From assembly GCA_019649035.1 (NCBI GenBank), contig BMAT01008473.1, forward strand, positions 79,053-101,660: DNA of 22,608 bases. The letters run 5' to 3'. Source of the DNA: Elysia marginata. Taxonomy: Eukaryota > Mollusca > Gastropoda > Plakobranchidae. The notes under the pieces were generated by a model that saw nothing but the letters and a program-made list of their open reading frames with translations, was not told the DNA's origin and searched no databases. Positions 10,501 to 16,946 of the stretch are shown piece by piece. A program made the translations under genes and the position numbers. Position 1 is the first letter of the stretch. Each line of letters starts with the position of its first letter.

Positions 10501-10548
10501 GGCGTGGATGACTTTGAACAGTAGCTTGTGTGGCATTGTTTTTCTCTG
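1458..10548 (-). CDS. CEP104: CEP104 (centrosomal protein 104), 5' part of gene, 12 coding exons, truncated by window edge
   Basis: Known role: CEP104 is a centriole distal-end and ciliary-tip protein. It works with CP110/CEP97, binds tubulin through a TOG domain, binds EB proteins, and is mutated in Joubert syndrome in humans. Seen here: twelve exons on the minus strand, each bounded by AG/GT and joining without a phase clash into about 384 residues. The start ATG at 10536-10534 (AACAATGCC) begins MPHK, like the human protein. Residues 1 to about 150 form the N-terminal jelly-roll domain (motifs RFCLYPQDMV, HQYL, KTGFKARELKSV, NKHNLYNQVG). Residues about 186-290 are charged, coiled-coil-like (YISPLDDLAFDMYQDPEIAQ, then YDYAKKLKAAI, then EVEKRQAVESEDYDKAK). 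A proline-rich linker with three DDR-x-LP motifs follows. The human protein is about 925 residues, so the TOG and zinc-finger half lies left of position 1. A 5'UTR intron is implied by the acceptor just upstream of the ATG. Recognition is from memory of the family; confidence is high because conserved blocks recur in order over nine kilobases. Confidence 0.95.
1575..2470 (-). other. CEP104 intron between exon 12 and the microexon
   Basis: About 0.9 kb, AT-rich. I see no further exon and no clear transposon. Confidence 0.6.
2471..2503 (-). CDS. CEP104: CEP104 33-nt microexon (second DDR-LP motif, residues 335-346)
   Basis: Acceptor TTAATGCAG|T and donor GCAAG|GTAAAA. It encodes LDDRPLPKIA flanked by split Ser codons. 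It begins and ends in phase 2, so including or skipping it changes the protein by exactly 11 residues. Support comes from the motif match to exons 10 and 12, the matching phase and both splice signals. The donor is weaker than those of the other exons. No homology outside this gene was needed to see it. Confidence 0.75.
2504..3658 (-). other. CEP104 intron between the microexon and exon 10
   Basis: About 1.15 kb, AT-rich. I scanned for further DDR-LP microexons and found none with both splice signals. Confidence 0.55.
3659..3786 (-). CDS. CEP104: CEP104 exon 10 (linker with first DDR-LP motif, residues 293-335)
   Basis: Acceptor TGCACTAG|AGT and donor CGAAG|GTGGGT. It encodes a proline-rich linker starting SRHPHPIDMEPVRH and ending PPRYDDRPLPR. 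The YDDRPLP motif matches the single YDERPLP motif I recall in the human linker. 128 nt, phases 0 to 2. Confidence 0.88.
4088..4797 (+). mobile_element. piggyBac-type transposon relic in a CEP104 intron
   Basis: The 702-bp element (4092-4793) is flanked on both sides by TTAA, the piggyBac target duplication (4088-4091 and 4794-4797). Its ends are inverted repeats starting CCACTT, with partial match for a few bases further. Subterminal structure includes a 14-bp palindrome GGTCAAATTTGACC at 4144-4157 and a TGGGTA/TACCCA inverted pair at 4169-4184. Inside, on the plus strand, is a short acidic reading frame ending at a consensus splice donor. Length is far below a complete piggyBac (about 2.4 kb), so it is a non-autonomous or deleted copy. 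It lies antisense within the intron between exons 9 and 10. Confidence 0.7.
4297..4374 (+). pseudogene. Possible 5' exon fragment of a piggyBac transposase
   Basis: The frame reads NGYIENEGITSEEDL followed by SSSDDELNFDG and then a perfect donor GATG|GTAAGT at 4375. Acidic Ser/Asp/Glu-rich N-termini are usual in piggyBac-family transposases. The only nearby ATG (4300) is one base out of this frame, so the start is broken or the frame is not coding. The rest of a transposase is absent. Confidence 0.45.
4909..5064 (-). CDS. CEP104: CEP104 exon 9 (residues 241-292)
   Basis: Acceptor TGCATAG|GTT. It encodes VGEKLGKMEVEKRQAVE, SEDYDKAKVKK and YKELNLNDLLELDG, the central coiled coil. Two donors overlap at the end (G|GTGTAA and T|GTAAGC). 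Only T|GTAAGC at 4908 keeps the next exon open; the other gives a stop in exon 10. 156 nt. Confidence 0.94.
5079..5099. repeat. (CAA)n microsatellite
   Basis: Seven near-perfect CAA units immediately upstream of the exon 9 acceptor region. Confidence 0.9.
5150..5199 (-). mobile_element. Possible retroposon 3' tail
   Basis: On the minus strand the order is GGGGATTAACAAAG followed by repeats of ATCTT. A GGGATYAATAAAG motif ahead of a short tandem tail is the usual 3' end of many LINEs and their SINEs. The same core occurs at 10603-10639 and in the SINE near 11.75 kb. No body is recognisable. Confidence 0.4.
6348..6403 (-). CDS. CEP104: CEP104 exon 8 (residues 222-240)
   Basis: Acceptor GTTTCAG|AA and donor AAAG|GTCAGT. 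It encodes ERYDYAKKLKAAITELQK, nearly the human ERYDYAKKLKQAIADLQK. 56 nt, ends phase 0. Too short to appear as an open reading frame alone. Confidence 0.95.
6605..6714 (-). CDS. CEP104: CEP104 exon 7 (residues 185-222)
   Basis: Acceptor TTGTGTAG|A and donor TTAC|GTAAGT. It encodes PDYISPLDDLAFDMYQDPEI followed by RRLERKKQEAVL. The DYISPLDDLAFDMYQDPE block is practically diagnostic of CEP104. 110 nt, phases 2 to 1. It opens the coiled-coil section. Confidence 0.97.
6853..6914 (-). CDS. CEP104: CEP104 exon 6 (residues 165-185)
   Basis: Acceptor TTTTCACAG|GAT and donor ACAA|GTGAGC. It encodes DVLIDDERIEKDPSLEGLFN, a linker equivalent to the human stretch around DPALEGTYAG. 62 nt, ends phase 2. 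Confidence 0.88.
6915..7336 (-). other. CEP104 intron between exons 5 and 6
   Basis: About 0.42 kb, AT-rich, nothing recognised. Confidence 0.6.
7337..7402 (-). CDS. CEP104: CEP104 exon 5 (residues 143-164)
   Basis: Acceptor TTTTTTAG|GT and donor CCA|GTGAGT. It encodes VGIIAINVIGDEL through ITDP, the last strand of the jelly roll and the start of its exit linker. 66 nt, phase 0 at both ends. Confidence 0.92.
7403..8419 (-). other. CEP104 intron between exons 4 and 5
   Basis: About 1 kb. It contains a compound (GA)n(CA)n microsatellite near 7500-7522. I see no coding exon. Confidence 0.6.
7497..7523. repeat. Compound (GA)n(CA)n microsatellite
   Basis: Five to six GA units run directly into six CA units. 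Confidence 0.9.
8420..8558 (-). CDS. CEP104: CEP104 exon 4 (residues 96-142)
   Basis: Acceptor TTCACAG|C and donor CCAG|GTAAGT. It encodes YVSLSDNEKTGFKAREL, then GHFLKL, then HVNKHNLYNQ. These are among the best conserved parts of the jelly-roll domain. 139 nt, ends in phase 0. Confidence 0.95.
8559..9332 (-). other. CEP104 intron between exons 3 and 4
   Basis: About 0.77 kb, AT-rich, nothing recognised. Confidence 0.6.
9333..9414 (-). CDS. CEP104: CEP104 exon 3 (residues 69-96)
   Basis: Acceptor TTTTCAG|CAACC and donor CTTGG|GTAACT. It encodes TKIEFFVGDVPDG through ARYARLG, matching the KIEFYI and RFRRLGYVSL region of human CEP104. 82 nt, ends phase 2. Confidence 0.92.
9415..9733 (-). other. 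CEP104 intron between exons 2 and 3
   Basis: About 0.32 kb, nothing recognised. Confidence 0.6.
9734..9825 (-). CDS. CEP104: CEP104 exon 2 (residues 38-69)
   Basis: Acceptor AATGCCAG|A and donor GTCC|GTAAGT. It encodes RFCLYPQDMVIQLEA through HQYLV, very close to the human RFCQFPQEIVLQ region of the jelly roll. 92 nt, phases 2 to 1. The open frame continues past the donor but is intronic there. Confidence 0.93.
9826..10423 (-). other. CEP104 first coding intron
   Basis: About 0.6 kb, AT-rich. It holds a two-unit 43-bp tandem duplication at 10014-10099 and otherwise nothing recognised. Confidence 0.6.
10014..10099. repeat. 43-bp tandem duplication, two units
   Basis: Units 10014-10056 and 10057-10099 both contain CTAACTTCCTTGACAACTTT and differ at only a few positions near their starts. 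Period is exactly 43. Confidence 0.85.
10424..10548 (-). CDS. CEP104: CEP104 exon 1 (start codon, residues 1-38)
   Basis: A short 5'UTR piece follows the acceptor TTTTTCTCAG (ending at 10549), then ATG at 10536. The exon encodes MPHKLLFKVIHASGQDD and reaches GWQSA, with donor CCAG|GTGACA at 10423. It ends in phase 2 with AG, completed to Arg by the next exon. It corresponds to the first beta-strands of the jelly-roll domain. The acceptor just upstream implies at least one non-coding 5' exon at higher coordinates, not located. Confidence 0.92.
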
Positions 10549-10602
10549 CTGAGAAAAATTCATACACCTGGAGGCATTGAAATAAGAGGTTTTTCAAAAT
10601 TT

Positions 10603-10639
10603 TTACATTATATTGATCCCTTTCGGGAAATTTGGATTC
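10603..10639 (-). mobile_element. SINE/LINE 3'-end fragment
   Basis: This 37-bp stretch is nearly identical to 11749-11785, the 3' end of the SINE upstream of the gap. On the minus strand it reads AAATTTCCCGAAAGGGATCA then ATATAATG. It lies just upstream of the CEP104 start codon exon, within a presumed 5'UTR intron. Confidence 0.5.
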
Positions 10640-10667
10640 ATGATGCAGCCTATAAATCTACGCAGGC

Positions 10668-10694
10668 TAGATCTAGATCTAGATCTATATCTAG
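10668..10694. repeat. (TAGATC)n hexanucleotide repeat
   Basis: About four perfect to near-perfect units, self-complementary (AGATCT), so it can fold back on itself. Confidence 0.85.
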
Positions 10695-10727
10695 AAACTA
10701 AGAAAGACTAGATTTTGACTTTAGCGT

Positions 10728-11066
10728 GAATGGTCCTCAGCCATACACATTTGGACACACATTTACATTGGACCTAAATCTATTCGCTTCTCCTTAAAAT
10801 TTCCTTGCTTTCAAATAGCCTTAAGCGAATTTGGAATGATTTACTGTTTCTAATATTTTCTGTCTTAGCTCTAAGTCTAACCCGGCGTAGGACTATATCT
10901 AGCCTAGGTTATGATGCGGGCTATAATTGTAGATCTAGAATCTTGAAAGAATGGTCTTCATATTAAAATTTTGACAAAGATTTAGAATCTATTCGCTTCT
11001 GCTTCAAATTTTCTTTACCTTCAAATGGCTATCGGCGAATTCCCAATCATTTACTCTTTCTCATGT
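10728..11066. repeat. Direct duplication of about 120 bp upstream of CEP104
   Basis: 10728-10856 and 10949-11066 share GAATGGTC, then CTATTCGCTTCT, then CAAAT and the stretch GCGAATT..ATCATTTACT, in the same order with scattered differences. The offset is about 210-221 bp. It lies between the two head-to-head genes. Confidence 0.65.
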
Positions 11067-11148
11067 CTCGCTTCTTCTCAAAATATTCATACTTGGCAAC
11101 CATTTCCTGTAGTTTGTATACATTGGATAAAAATGGCGCACCTAACGT
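11047..11148 (-). CDS. Candidate terminal coding exon, product unknown
   Basis: On the minus strand a long pyrimidine tract and AG (TTCTCGTTCTTTGAG|ACG) precede 33 open codons ending in TGA. The peptide begins TLGAPFLSNVYKLQ and ends EKKRDMRKSK. Composition and the sharp acceptor look exon-like, but I recognise no family and found no upstream exons. The last few codons overlap one arm of the local duplication. It could be the end of an unknown gene transcribed toward CEP104, part of the CEP104 5' leader, or chance. Confidence 0.2.
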   Translation of the reverse strand, partial: TLGAPFLSNVYKLQEMVAKYEYFEKKRDMRKSK

Positions 11149-11593
11149 CTCAAAGAACGAGAAGCAGACAAAAATTCAAAGTATATAAAGATTAAAGTTT
11201 TAATGCTAGCGCCTAGATTTTTTCCGTTGGTTTCAGAATTTTACGTTAGGTTAATGTATTAAAATATTGTCAGGTAAATAAATAAACTTTTTTTTTATTT
11301 GAAAATGTAACCTGTCGTCCTTGACCTCTTCAAGGTTATCGGGGGGCATTCAGTGATCTATGGTTTCACGGTGACGTTCGCGTTTAGAAACTCTATGGTT
11401 ATTAATTTCTTGTTTACGTTTCGAACATTTTATTATTCCTTGTTTTTTTTTGTTTTTTTTTGTTATTCGATTTTTTTCATTAAAAAAGGGTATGGTCACA
11501 TTTCGTACTTATTTTTAGAGCTAAATTATATACCTTACTTTAAAAAATTTGACTTGCTTAAAATAAAAAAGACTCATTTTTTGTATCAAAATG

Positions 11594-11682
11594 GAGAGAG
11601 AGAGAGAGANNNNNNNNNNNNNNNNNNNNNNNNNNNNNNNNNNNNNNNNNNNNNNNNNNNNNNNNNNNNNNNNNNNNAGAGA
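11594..11682. repeat. (GA)n microsatellite containing an assembly gap of 68 N
   Basis: GA repeats flank N at 11610-11677 on both sides (11594-11609 and 11678-11682), so the gap is an unresolved microsatellite. Any reading frame across it is meaningless. Confidence 0.97.
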
Positions 11683-11728
11683 TATCTACCAAAGTCAGGC
11701 CTTCACTCTTTTATCTCGTAGCTAAATT

Positions 11729-12054
11729 TTTTATTTCTTTTATTGTTTACACTATATTAATCCCTTTTGGGAAATTTGGCTTCGTTACTCAGCGTAACTG
11801 TGTCGCCGCAGAGCAGTGCCATTAATGCCCCCATTAGATCAGTACATTTGATGTACTTTTAACTCATATGCATGGTGTTGCAGGCGCATATCACAAATTC
11901 AAGAGATGCCTGTAGCTAGGTAGGCTACCCATTTTACAAGTGGGCGGACAGAAGAAAGTTTGGGTAAATTGCTTTCCGAAGGTCGGGAACCGAACTCGCG
12001 ACCTCCAGATCTTTAATCCCACGCGCTTACCACGCTGCCGCCTTATATTAAGAT
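11729..12054 (-). mobile_element. tRNA-derived SINE (family 2)
   Basis: Read on the minus strand: a tRNA-like head with an A-box-like GGCAGCGTGGTAAGCGC (12023-12042 region) and a B box GAGTTCGGTTCCCGACC (11981-11997), a body containing AAATGGGTAGCCTACC, a 3' end AAATTTCCCAAAAGGGATTA and an A-rich tail. An exact 8-bp direct repeat GCTAAATT at 11721-11728 and 12055-12062 fits a target-site duplication. Another 8-bp match (TATATTAA) overlaps the tail and is less likely. The 3' end resembles that of a LINE, as expected for mobilisation in trans. Confidence 0.7.
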
Positions 12055-12420
12055 GCTAAATTAAACATTCACACGAGCAAATTAAAGCGAAGTCTTACAA
12101 ATACAACAAATCAACTTTTACATCATTACGAGTTGTGTTAAAAATAAATGATAATCTTGTCAGGACAAGAATGTGGTCTAATAATATTATAAATAAGCCA
12201 ACCCTGAACACTCGCCAGACTACGTAAGTTTAGCATTGGTATTATCAGAGAGACTGTAAGAGCATCTCTGAAGTATTATGCCTTTTAGTTTCACTGTAAT
12301 TTAAATTGAAGTCAAGTAAATAGATTTTTTCCCATATTGCACCTTATACACTAAAATACACTGAGACATGAATTCACCGACAGGCCTTTACCAACCAAAC
12401 TACCTTCTCAACTCATACAG

Positions 12421-12664
12421 GGGCAGCACATAAAGCGCACGACTCAAGCATATGGACGAGGTCTTTTACTGTGTAAGTCGTATACTTTTTCAAGGCATGA
12501 GTGAGTTGGACAAATTTGTGTATTATAGCCTCTTTCTCTCAAGGATGAAACGTCGACCTACCGAAAGCCAAGCATCAACCACTGTACAACGACACAGTCC
12601 AAGTTCTCGACTCCCAGTTCCAAGGACAAAGTACTGGACGCCAAGTTCTCTATATAGAGACTGA
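12421..12664 (+). CDS. Candidate two-exon coding fragment, product unknown
   Basis: A possible exon 12421-12472 follows acceptor CTCATACAG and ends at consensus donor GTAAGT. A 71-nt intron ends in a very strong acceptor (CTCTTTCTCTCAAG), and a second exon runs from 12544. One frame stays open across the junction and stops at 12662-12664. It reads AAHKAHDSSIWTRSFTV in exon 1 and MKRRPTESQASTTVQ in exon 2, ending SSLYRD. A second frame also joins (MDEVFYC to DETSTYRKPS) but stops earlier, so the frame is not certain. No family recognised. An AATAAA lies downstream at 13488. Confidence 0.22.
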
Positions 12665-12926
12665 TCAGCCAAGTATATACGCATTCTATAGTCCCTTTGT
12701 TAAAAACTAACAGATTGTAGGTTGTCCTTGTACATGCAAAAGGCTGCGTAGTTGGAATTAATTCACCCAAAGCTTTGAATAAGATAAACTGATCAAGAAC
12801 ACATTAGCATTGGTTTGAGGACATCTTGTGTATTTGATTTTGCGTTGCATTACTTAATACCTGGGGCTTCGACCGCTAACGATACGATGCAGCGAATTAA
12901 AACACCAGCAATTTCAGACACAAATA

Positions 12927-12950
12927 GGCCGCCGTAGTGCAGGCTGAAAG
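12927..12950 (+). repeat. Solo TIR related to the hAT-like MITEs
   Basis: TAGGCCGCCGTAGTGCAGGC resembles the terminal repeats of the elements at 15179 and 16731 (TAGGCCACCGTACTCAAAAGGC and its partner). The body is not recognisable. Confidence 0.4.
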
Positions 12951-13487
12951 TTCCATTATGAGTAGCATTGGTGTAAAAATTCCTTTACATTGTAAGGTAT
13001 TTAAGGTATAATTTTGTTTTCAACCAACCCGTTACTGCAAATTACTTTTTGAGTTATAACCTGTCCCATAAATTAACTCAAAAGAGAAAATGACCATTAG
13101 CAACGTAGCACACAGATTTGCCACAGATTTATAGGTCAAACTAAAGGATGAGAGGAGTGTCACACACGACATTATTATACAAAGTTTGCACATTGGATAG
13201 TCTCACCAACGAGGTAACTGATTTCCTGGATTTATCTATGAATTTTTTGAGTATTGTTTACGTTCTGGTTGCGCTCTATAGCTTCTGAATAGGCTTTTGG
13301 GCTTTTAAACAGGCATGTTGGGCTTTGTGGCTTTTGAATAAGCCTTTTACATTTTTAGAAAATAGCTAATTTGAGTTCAGAGTTTATGCAGAACATTGAC
13401 AAGTACCAGTGCATAGTTACTTGATTGAAGAGATGCTGTCTGATTATTTCTGGCAGTTGTTTGCCAGTCTTGGTGGTGCTTAGTGTC

Positions 13488-13493
13488 AATAAA
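13488..13493 (+). other. Possible polyadenylation signal
   Basis: AATAAA followed about 15-25 bp later by a GT-rich stretch (GTTACCTGTGTGCTTTG). It could end a transcript from the 12421-12664 candidate. Alone it is weak, since the hexamer is common in AT-rich DNA. Confidence 0.2.
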
Positions 13494-13705
13494 CGCCATT
13501 CAAAGTTACCTGTGTGCTTTGATTCGTACAAGTGGAGGCACGTCTTTATTTATTGTTGGCTGCATGACGTAAAACTAACTGAACATCATGGTGAAATAAC
13601 CCCAATATGTGTACTGATTAAAGAGAGAGTGATAGAATGAAGCAAGCTGTCTCACCACACTGCATAACGCACTCCATAACCTGTTGAGTCCCGAACATGG
13701 ACATA

Positions 13706-14013
13706 TTGTTTGTTTGATTGATTGCTTAACGTCCCAGTCAACTTCGAGGTTATATCAGAGACGGCGCTTGGGACAATTGAAAGCGTGCTGCCACGCTGTG
13801 GTGTAAGGAGCGCTTGCGTACACCACGCCCAGTCACATTATCTTGACACAGGGCCGACCAGACTTAACACTAAATCCACAACGCGGGAAACTAGGCGGAT
13901 CAGCTGCTTATACCAATTTTAAAATCTTTGGTTTGACTCGGTCGGGGATCGAACCACGCACCTCCTGATCTCTGAGCCAGTGTCTTATCGATAGGCCACA
14001 GAGCCGGTATATG
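13706..14013 (-). mobile_element. tRNA-derived SINE (family 1), copy 1
   Basis: On the minus strand the head starts CCGGCTCTGTGGCCTATCGA. A box TGGCCTATCGA lies at 13988-13998 and B box GGTTCGATCCCC at 13944-13955. The body ends in a GATT/GTTT-type tail near 13706-13735. The whole aligns with 20622-20922. Flanks ATGGACATA (13697-13705) and ATGGAAATA (14014-14022) form a 9-bp target duplication with one mismatch. Confidence 0.82.
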
Positions 14014-14136
14014 ATGGAAATAAAGGCCTACCAAATGTGACGTTATATACTAGAGTGTTATATAACGTTAGCTGCTTTCCACGGTGTTTGACTGAAATTA
14101 CTCCAGGAATAAATATAATTAAGTTAAGGAACAATT

Positions 14137-14572
14137 TGTTTTGCAACCAGTCCAAATGAGTCTTGAGTCGAAATTAGAAAATAGTCAGATATCGGTATAA
14201 CAGAAAAGTTTATTTTATCTTTTTTTCAAATACAACAAACAGAAAAGCTCTATCATGCGTCGTTAGTAAGTTATAACTGTTTGAAGTCGGCAGGGTTAGG
14301 ACTTACGAAATTTCAGAAAGGGGAGAAAATGGCATTTAAAGTTTAAACTGCAATACAGGTGTAGAGGTCTTGACAACCATACCAATTAAAATTAAACACA
14401 TAAAACATGAAATTCAACATGAATCAAGTGTTAAAAACTGTTTAGAAATGGTTTTACTATCAATATCTGAAGTAAAAAAAAATTGACTTCTGACCACGCA
14501 TTTAACTTTGAAAGTCTTTATCTTAAAACTAGGCTTTTCGACTTTCGACTCATTTGGACAGGATGCGAGACA
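14137..14572 (-). mobile_element. 436-bp TIR element, copy B
   Basis: Terminal inverted repeats of about 37 bp, 30 of 37 identical, share TGT.T.GCA.CC.GTCCAAATGAGTC and GTCGAAA at their inner end. The element aligns in reverse complement with 1-230 and with the copy at 21612-22031. No transposase frame is seen and no convincing target duplication, so the superfamily is not assigned. It is a MITE by structure. Confidence 0.65.
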
Positions 14573-15178
14573 TTTATATCTTTAGAAAAAAAAACCGGCT
14601 TACATGTACACATTTTTTAATTGATGCGTATACTGTGTGTTCTGAGAAGATTCATTTTTAAGCTATTCTATGGATGTCAAAGACCTTTTATAATCAACAG
14701 TCTCGAAAATTGGATTACTCTAAAAATCTCTAAGTTTTTCTCTTTCCACCTTCATTAGATTGATATAACATAGAGATGTTTATGTAAAAAAGTTGCAAAA
14801 TCGAACGGGGTATAAATTTTTTTTAGAAATGAACTAAAGACACATGGCGCATGCCTTCTGTTCATTTTTTATCTTATTCCACCCTGGGCGGCATACGGAA
14901 ATTGAAACAAGTATCGAGTGGCTGGTAAAATGACAAGTGACGTAACCCGAATGATTTGCGCTGAGTGCCACCTGGCTTCTCTTTAAAACATAGGCAAACA
15001 AGGATGCTTAGTACAGCGGCCCAGGGAAAGCCAAAATTGATGCGACCACTTGCTTTCTTTTCGGGTCGTATGACCTTTTATGAAAAGCGCCTTGGCTATA
15101 GTTGACTTTTAATTAGGCAGAATGTACAAGGTAATAGGTTGAATAGCAAGATGTAAACAAGACTGAGTATAGTCAAAG

Positions 15179-15393
15179 CTAGGCCACCGTACTCAAAAGG
15201 CATGTCAGTCAAAATGTGAACAAACTTGTTCATGAGTGTTTTAATGATCTATCTTAATTGAGCTCTCAGTATAGTTAGGGCACATTAGAACTCAACCAGT
15301 GCTTTACTGTTATGAACCGGCCCAAAACAAAGCTTCATACAAAATATACCTACTCATGTTGGAGTATTCGGCCTGTTCAGTATGGTGGCCTAG
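15179..15393 (+). mobile_element. hAT-like MITE, copy 1 (215 bp)
   Basis: The ends CTAGGCCACCGTACT and AGTATGGTGGCCTAG are inverted repeats. The flanks are an exact 8-bp duplication AGTCAAAG at 15171-15178 and 15394-15401. An 8-bp duplication is the mark of hAT elements (also of some P and Merlin elements). No coding frame. A second copy in the same orientation starts at 16731. Confidence 0.82.
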
Positions 15394-15521
15394 AGTCAAA
15401 GACAAAATATGCTTATGTGCGAATTATCTTCATGTATGAGTTACATCAGGAGCGATTTAAGTTGAAGGTTGAATATCCAACTTAAAACTCAGAGAACATT
15501 TTTCTCAGTTTGTTTGGGTAA

Positions 15522-16181
15522 GGGTAGATCCACACAGACACCAGACCCGACGGTCAGACCAGACCGTTTTCTGGGGCTAAAGAATTCACATCGGCATGAT
15601 AGTAAGGACAAGTAGTAATAAACGGCGACACGCCCACACTGACACCCGACGTCTCGGACCACACCGTTTAGGAATGAGCGTGTTCATTCCAAGACGACCG
15701 TCGGGGAAAAGGGGAAACAATTTGTGTATACTTTCTTCCACAAATTATTTCCCCTTCCTTTCATCATGGCTATAATTAGCATTTCGAAAGCCGATCTTCC
15801 TTCAACAACACGTGCTTTTCACGGAAAAGTGTCAAAAATGGATGACGAAAGTTTGATACTATGTGTTCAACAGAGACCAGCCATTTATGACAAAAAAAAG
15901 AGAAACTGCATCACAACAGAGATTCTATACAAACACAATGGGAAGCTATTGCTATTGTTGTATGGGATGGACCCAAATTCGTCTTGATCTATTATACATC
16001 TGTAGTCTTCTCCTTCACCACAACAACAACAAAAATTTTCTCCTCCTGCTGCACGCCATTTTCACAACAAAACGGTGCTGCCTGACCGTCGGGTTCCGGT
16101 TTCAGTGTGGGCGGCGGAGCCGGCAAAAAAAACGTCGGGTCTGGTCTGACCATCGGGTCTGGTGTCTGTGTGGATCTAGCC
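15522..16181 (+). mobile_element. PIF/Harbinger-type element, non-autonomous (660 bp)
   Basis: The terminal inverted repeats are 44 bp with 42 identities (starting GG[G/C]TAGATCCACACAGACA and continuing through GGTCAGACCAGACC). The flanks are TAA on both sides (15519-15521 and 16182-16184), the TWA target duplication typical of PIF/Harbinger. A nested inner inverted repeat (CGCCCACACTGA near 15630 against its complement near 16105) adds structure. Inside is a decayed MADF-like reading frame. GC-rich ends contrast with the AT-rich surroundings, suggesting a relatively recent insertion. Confidence 0.85.
15766..15987 (+). pseudogene. Decayed MADF-domain protein of the Harbinger element
   Basis: Harbinger elements usually carry a second gene for a Myb/SANT or MADF DNA-binding protein beside the DDE transposase. 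Here the frame from 15838 reads MDDESLILCVQQRPAIYDKK, matching the start of MADF domains (LI..V..RP.LYD). The domain's next hallmark, RDSIQTQWEAIAIVV, is present at about 15914-15960 but in a different frame. The GMDPNS that would follow is back in the first frame, so two compensating frameshifts break it. No transposase is present. Confidence 0.6.
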
Positions 16182-16730
16182 TAAGCCCTCTTGTAACAGA
16201 ATGAGTGTCTTTTGAATTCTGTCCCAACTCTTACAAAAATTTTAACCACAAAGAAATACATAATATACATAGGGTGTACCTACATGTATTATGCAAAGAT
16301 TTGTTTACATATTGGGGCTGTTCGGCTTTCTTCTTAAATCGCTTGGGTAAACATGCATCTAAAACCAGTTAGCCGGCAAAGTTTAAAAATAATAATAATT
16401 GGACTGACGCAAATAGTTCGACCTATAAAGACGGGTCAAACCATCAAACGTTAACAAGTACACCATCTCTCTCCCCTATGCTTAACACCGGCGTGTCAAG
16501 GGCCGGCCCCTAGCATATCTAATGTTTTATGTTTAGCTTTAAACTGTTCTAACTCACTTGAAAACGTCTAAACGAAAGGACCCTGTCTCACAATTAAATA
16601 AACTTGTTTACATTTGGATGGTTTGGCCCCCGCTGTAAGTTGCACTGATTGCTACACAAAGGGGCTGTCAGATTTGTTGGGTTTGGGCGTTTCGGCCTAT
16701 ATGTTTAAATGTCTAAGGAGAGACTTTAAC

Positions 16731-16946
16731 CTAGGCCACCGTACTCAAAAGGCCTGTCAGCCAAAATGTAAACAAACTTGCGCATGAGAGTTCTAATGAT
16801 CTATCTCTTTTAAGTTCTTAGTATAGTTAGGGCACATGAGAACTCAATTAGTGCTTTTCCGTTATGGCCCGGCCCAAATCAAAGTTACATACAAAATATG
16901 ATATCTACTCATTTTGGAGTGTTCGGCCTGCTCTACGGCGGCTTAG
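16731..16946 (+). mobile_element. hAT-like MITE, copy 2 (216 bp)
   Basis: It aligns end to end with the copy at 15179 and has the same terminal repeats (CTAGGCCACCGTACT, and GGCGGCTTAG at the right). The flanks ACTTTAAC (16723-16730) and ATTTTAAC (16947-16954) form an 8-bp duplication with one mismatch, so this is an independent insertion rather than a product of local duplication. Confidence 0.78.

Noticed and set aside
11133-11195. Short plus-strand frame starting AAAATGGCG
   Set aside because: Only 20 codons, no donor or homology. It is the antisense of the 11047-11148 candidate region.
11353-11721. 122-residue plus-strand open frame
   Set aside because: It runs through the 68-N gap and GA repeat, so its length is artificial. 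The rest is a Phe-rich translation of T-runs.
12558-12770. Minus-strand frame overlapping the 12421-12664 candidate
   Set aside because: No splice signals or recognisable motif. Probably an antisense shadow, whatever the status of the plus-strand candidate.
13725-14007. Functional tRNA gene on the minus strand near 13.95 and 20.9 kb
   Set aside because: The A and B boxes are present, but no matching acceptor stem is seen, both copies have the same extra body and tail, and both have target duplications, so they are SINEs.
15179-16946. Two about 215-bp direct repeats as LTRs of a 1.8-kb retrotransposon
   Set aside because: Each copy has its own inverted ends and its own different 8-bp target duplication, and the sequence between holds a complete Harbinger element rather than gag/pol or primer sites.
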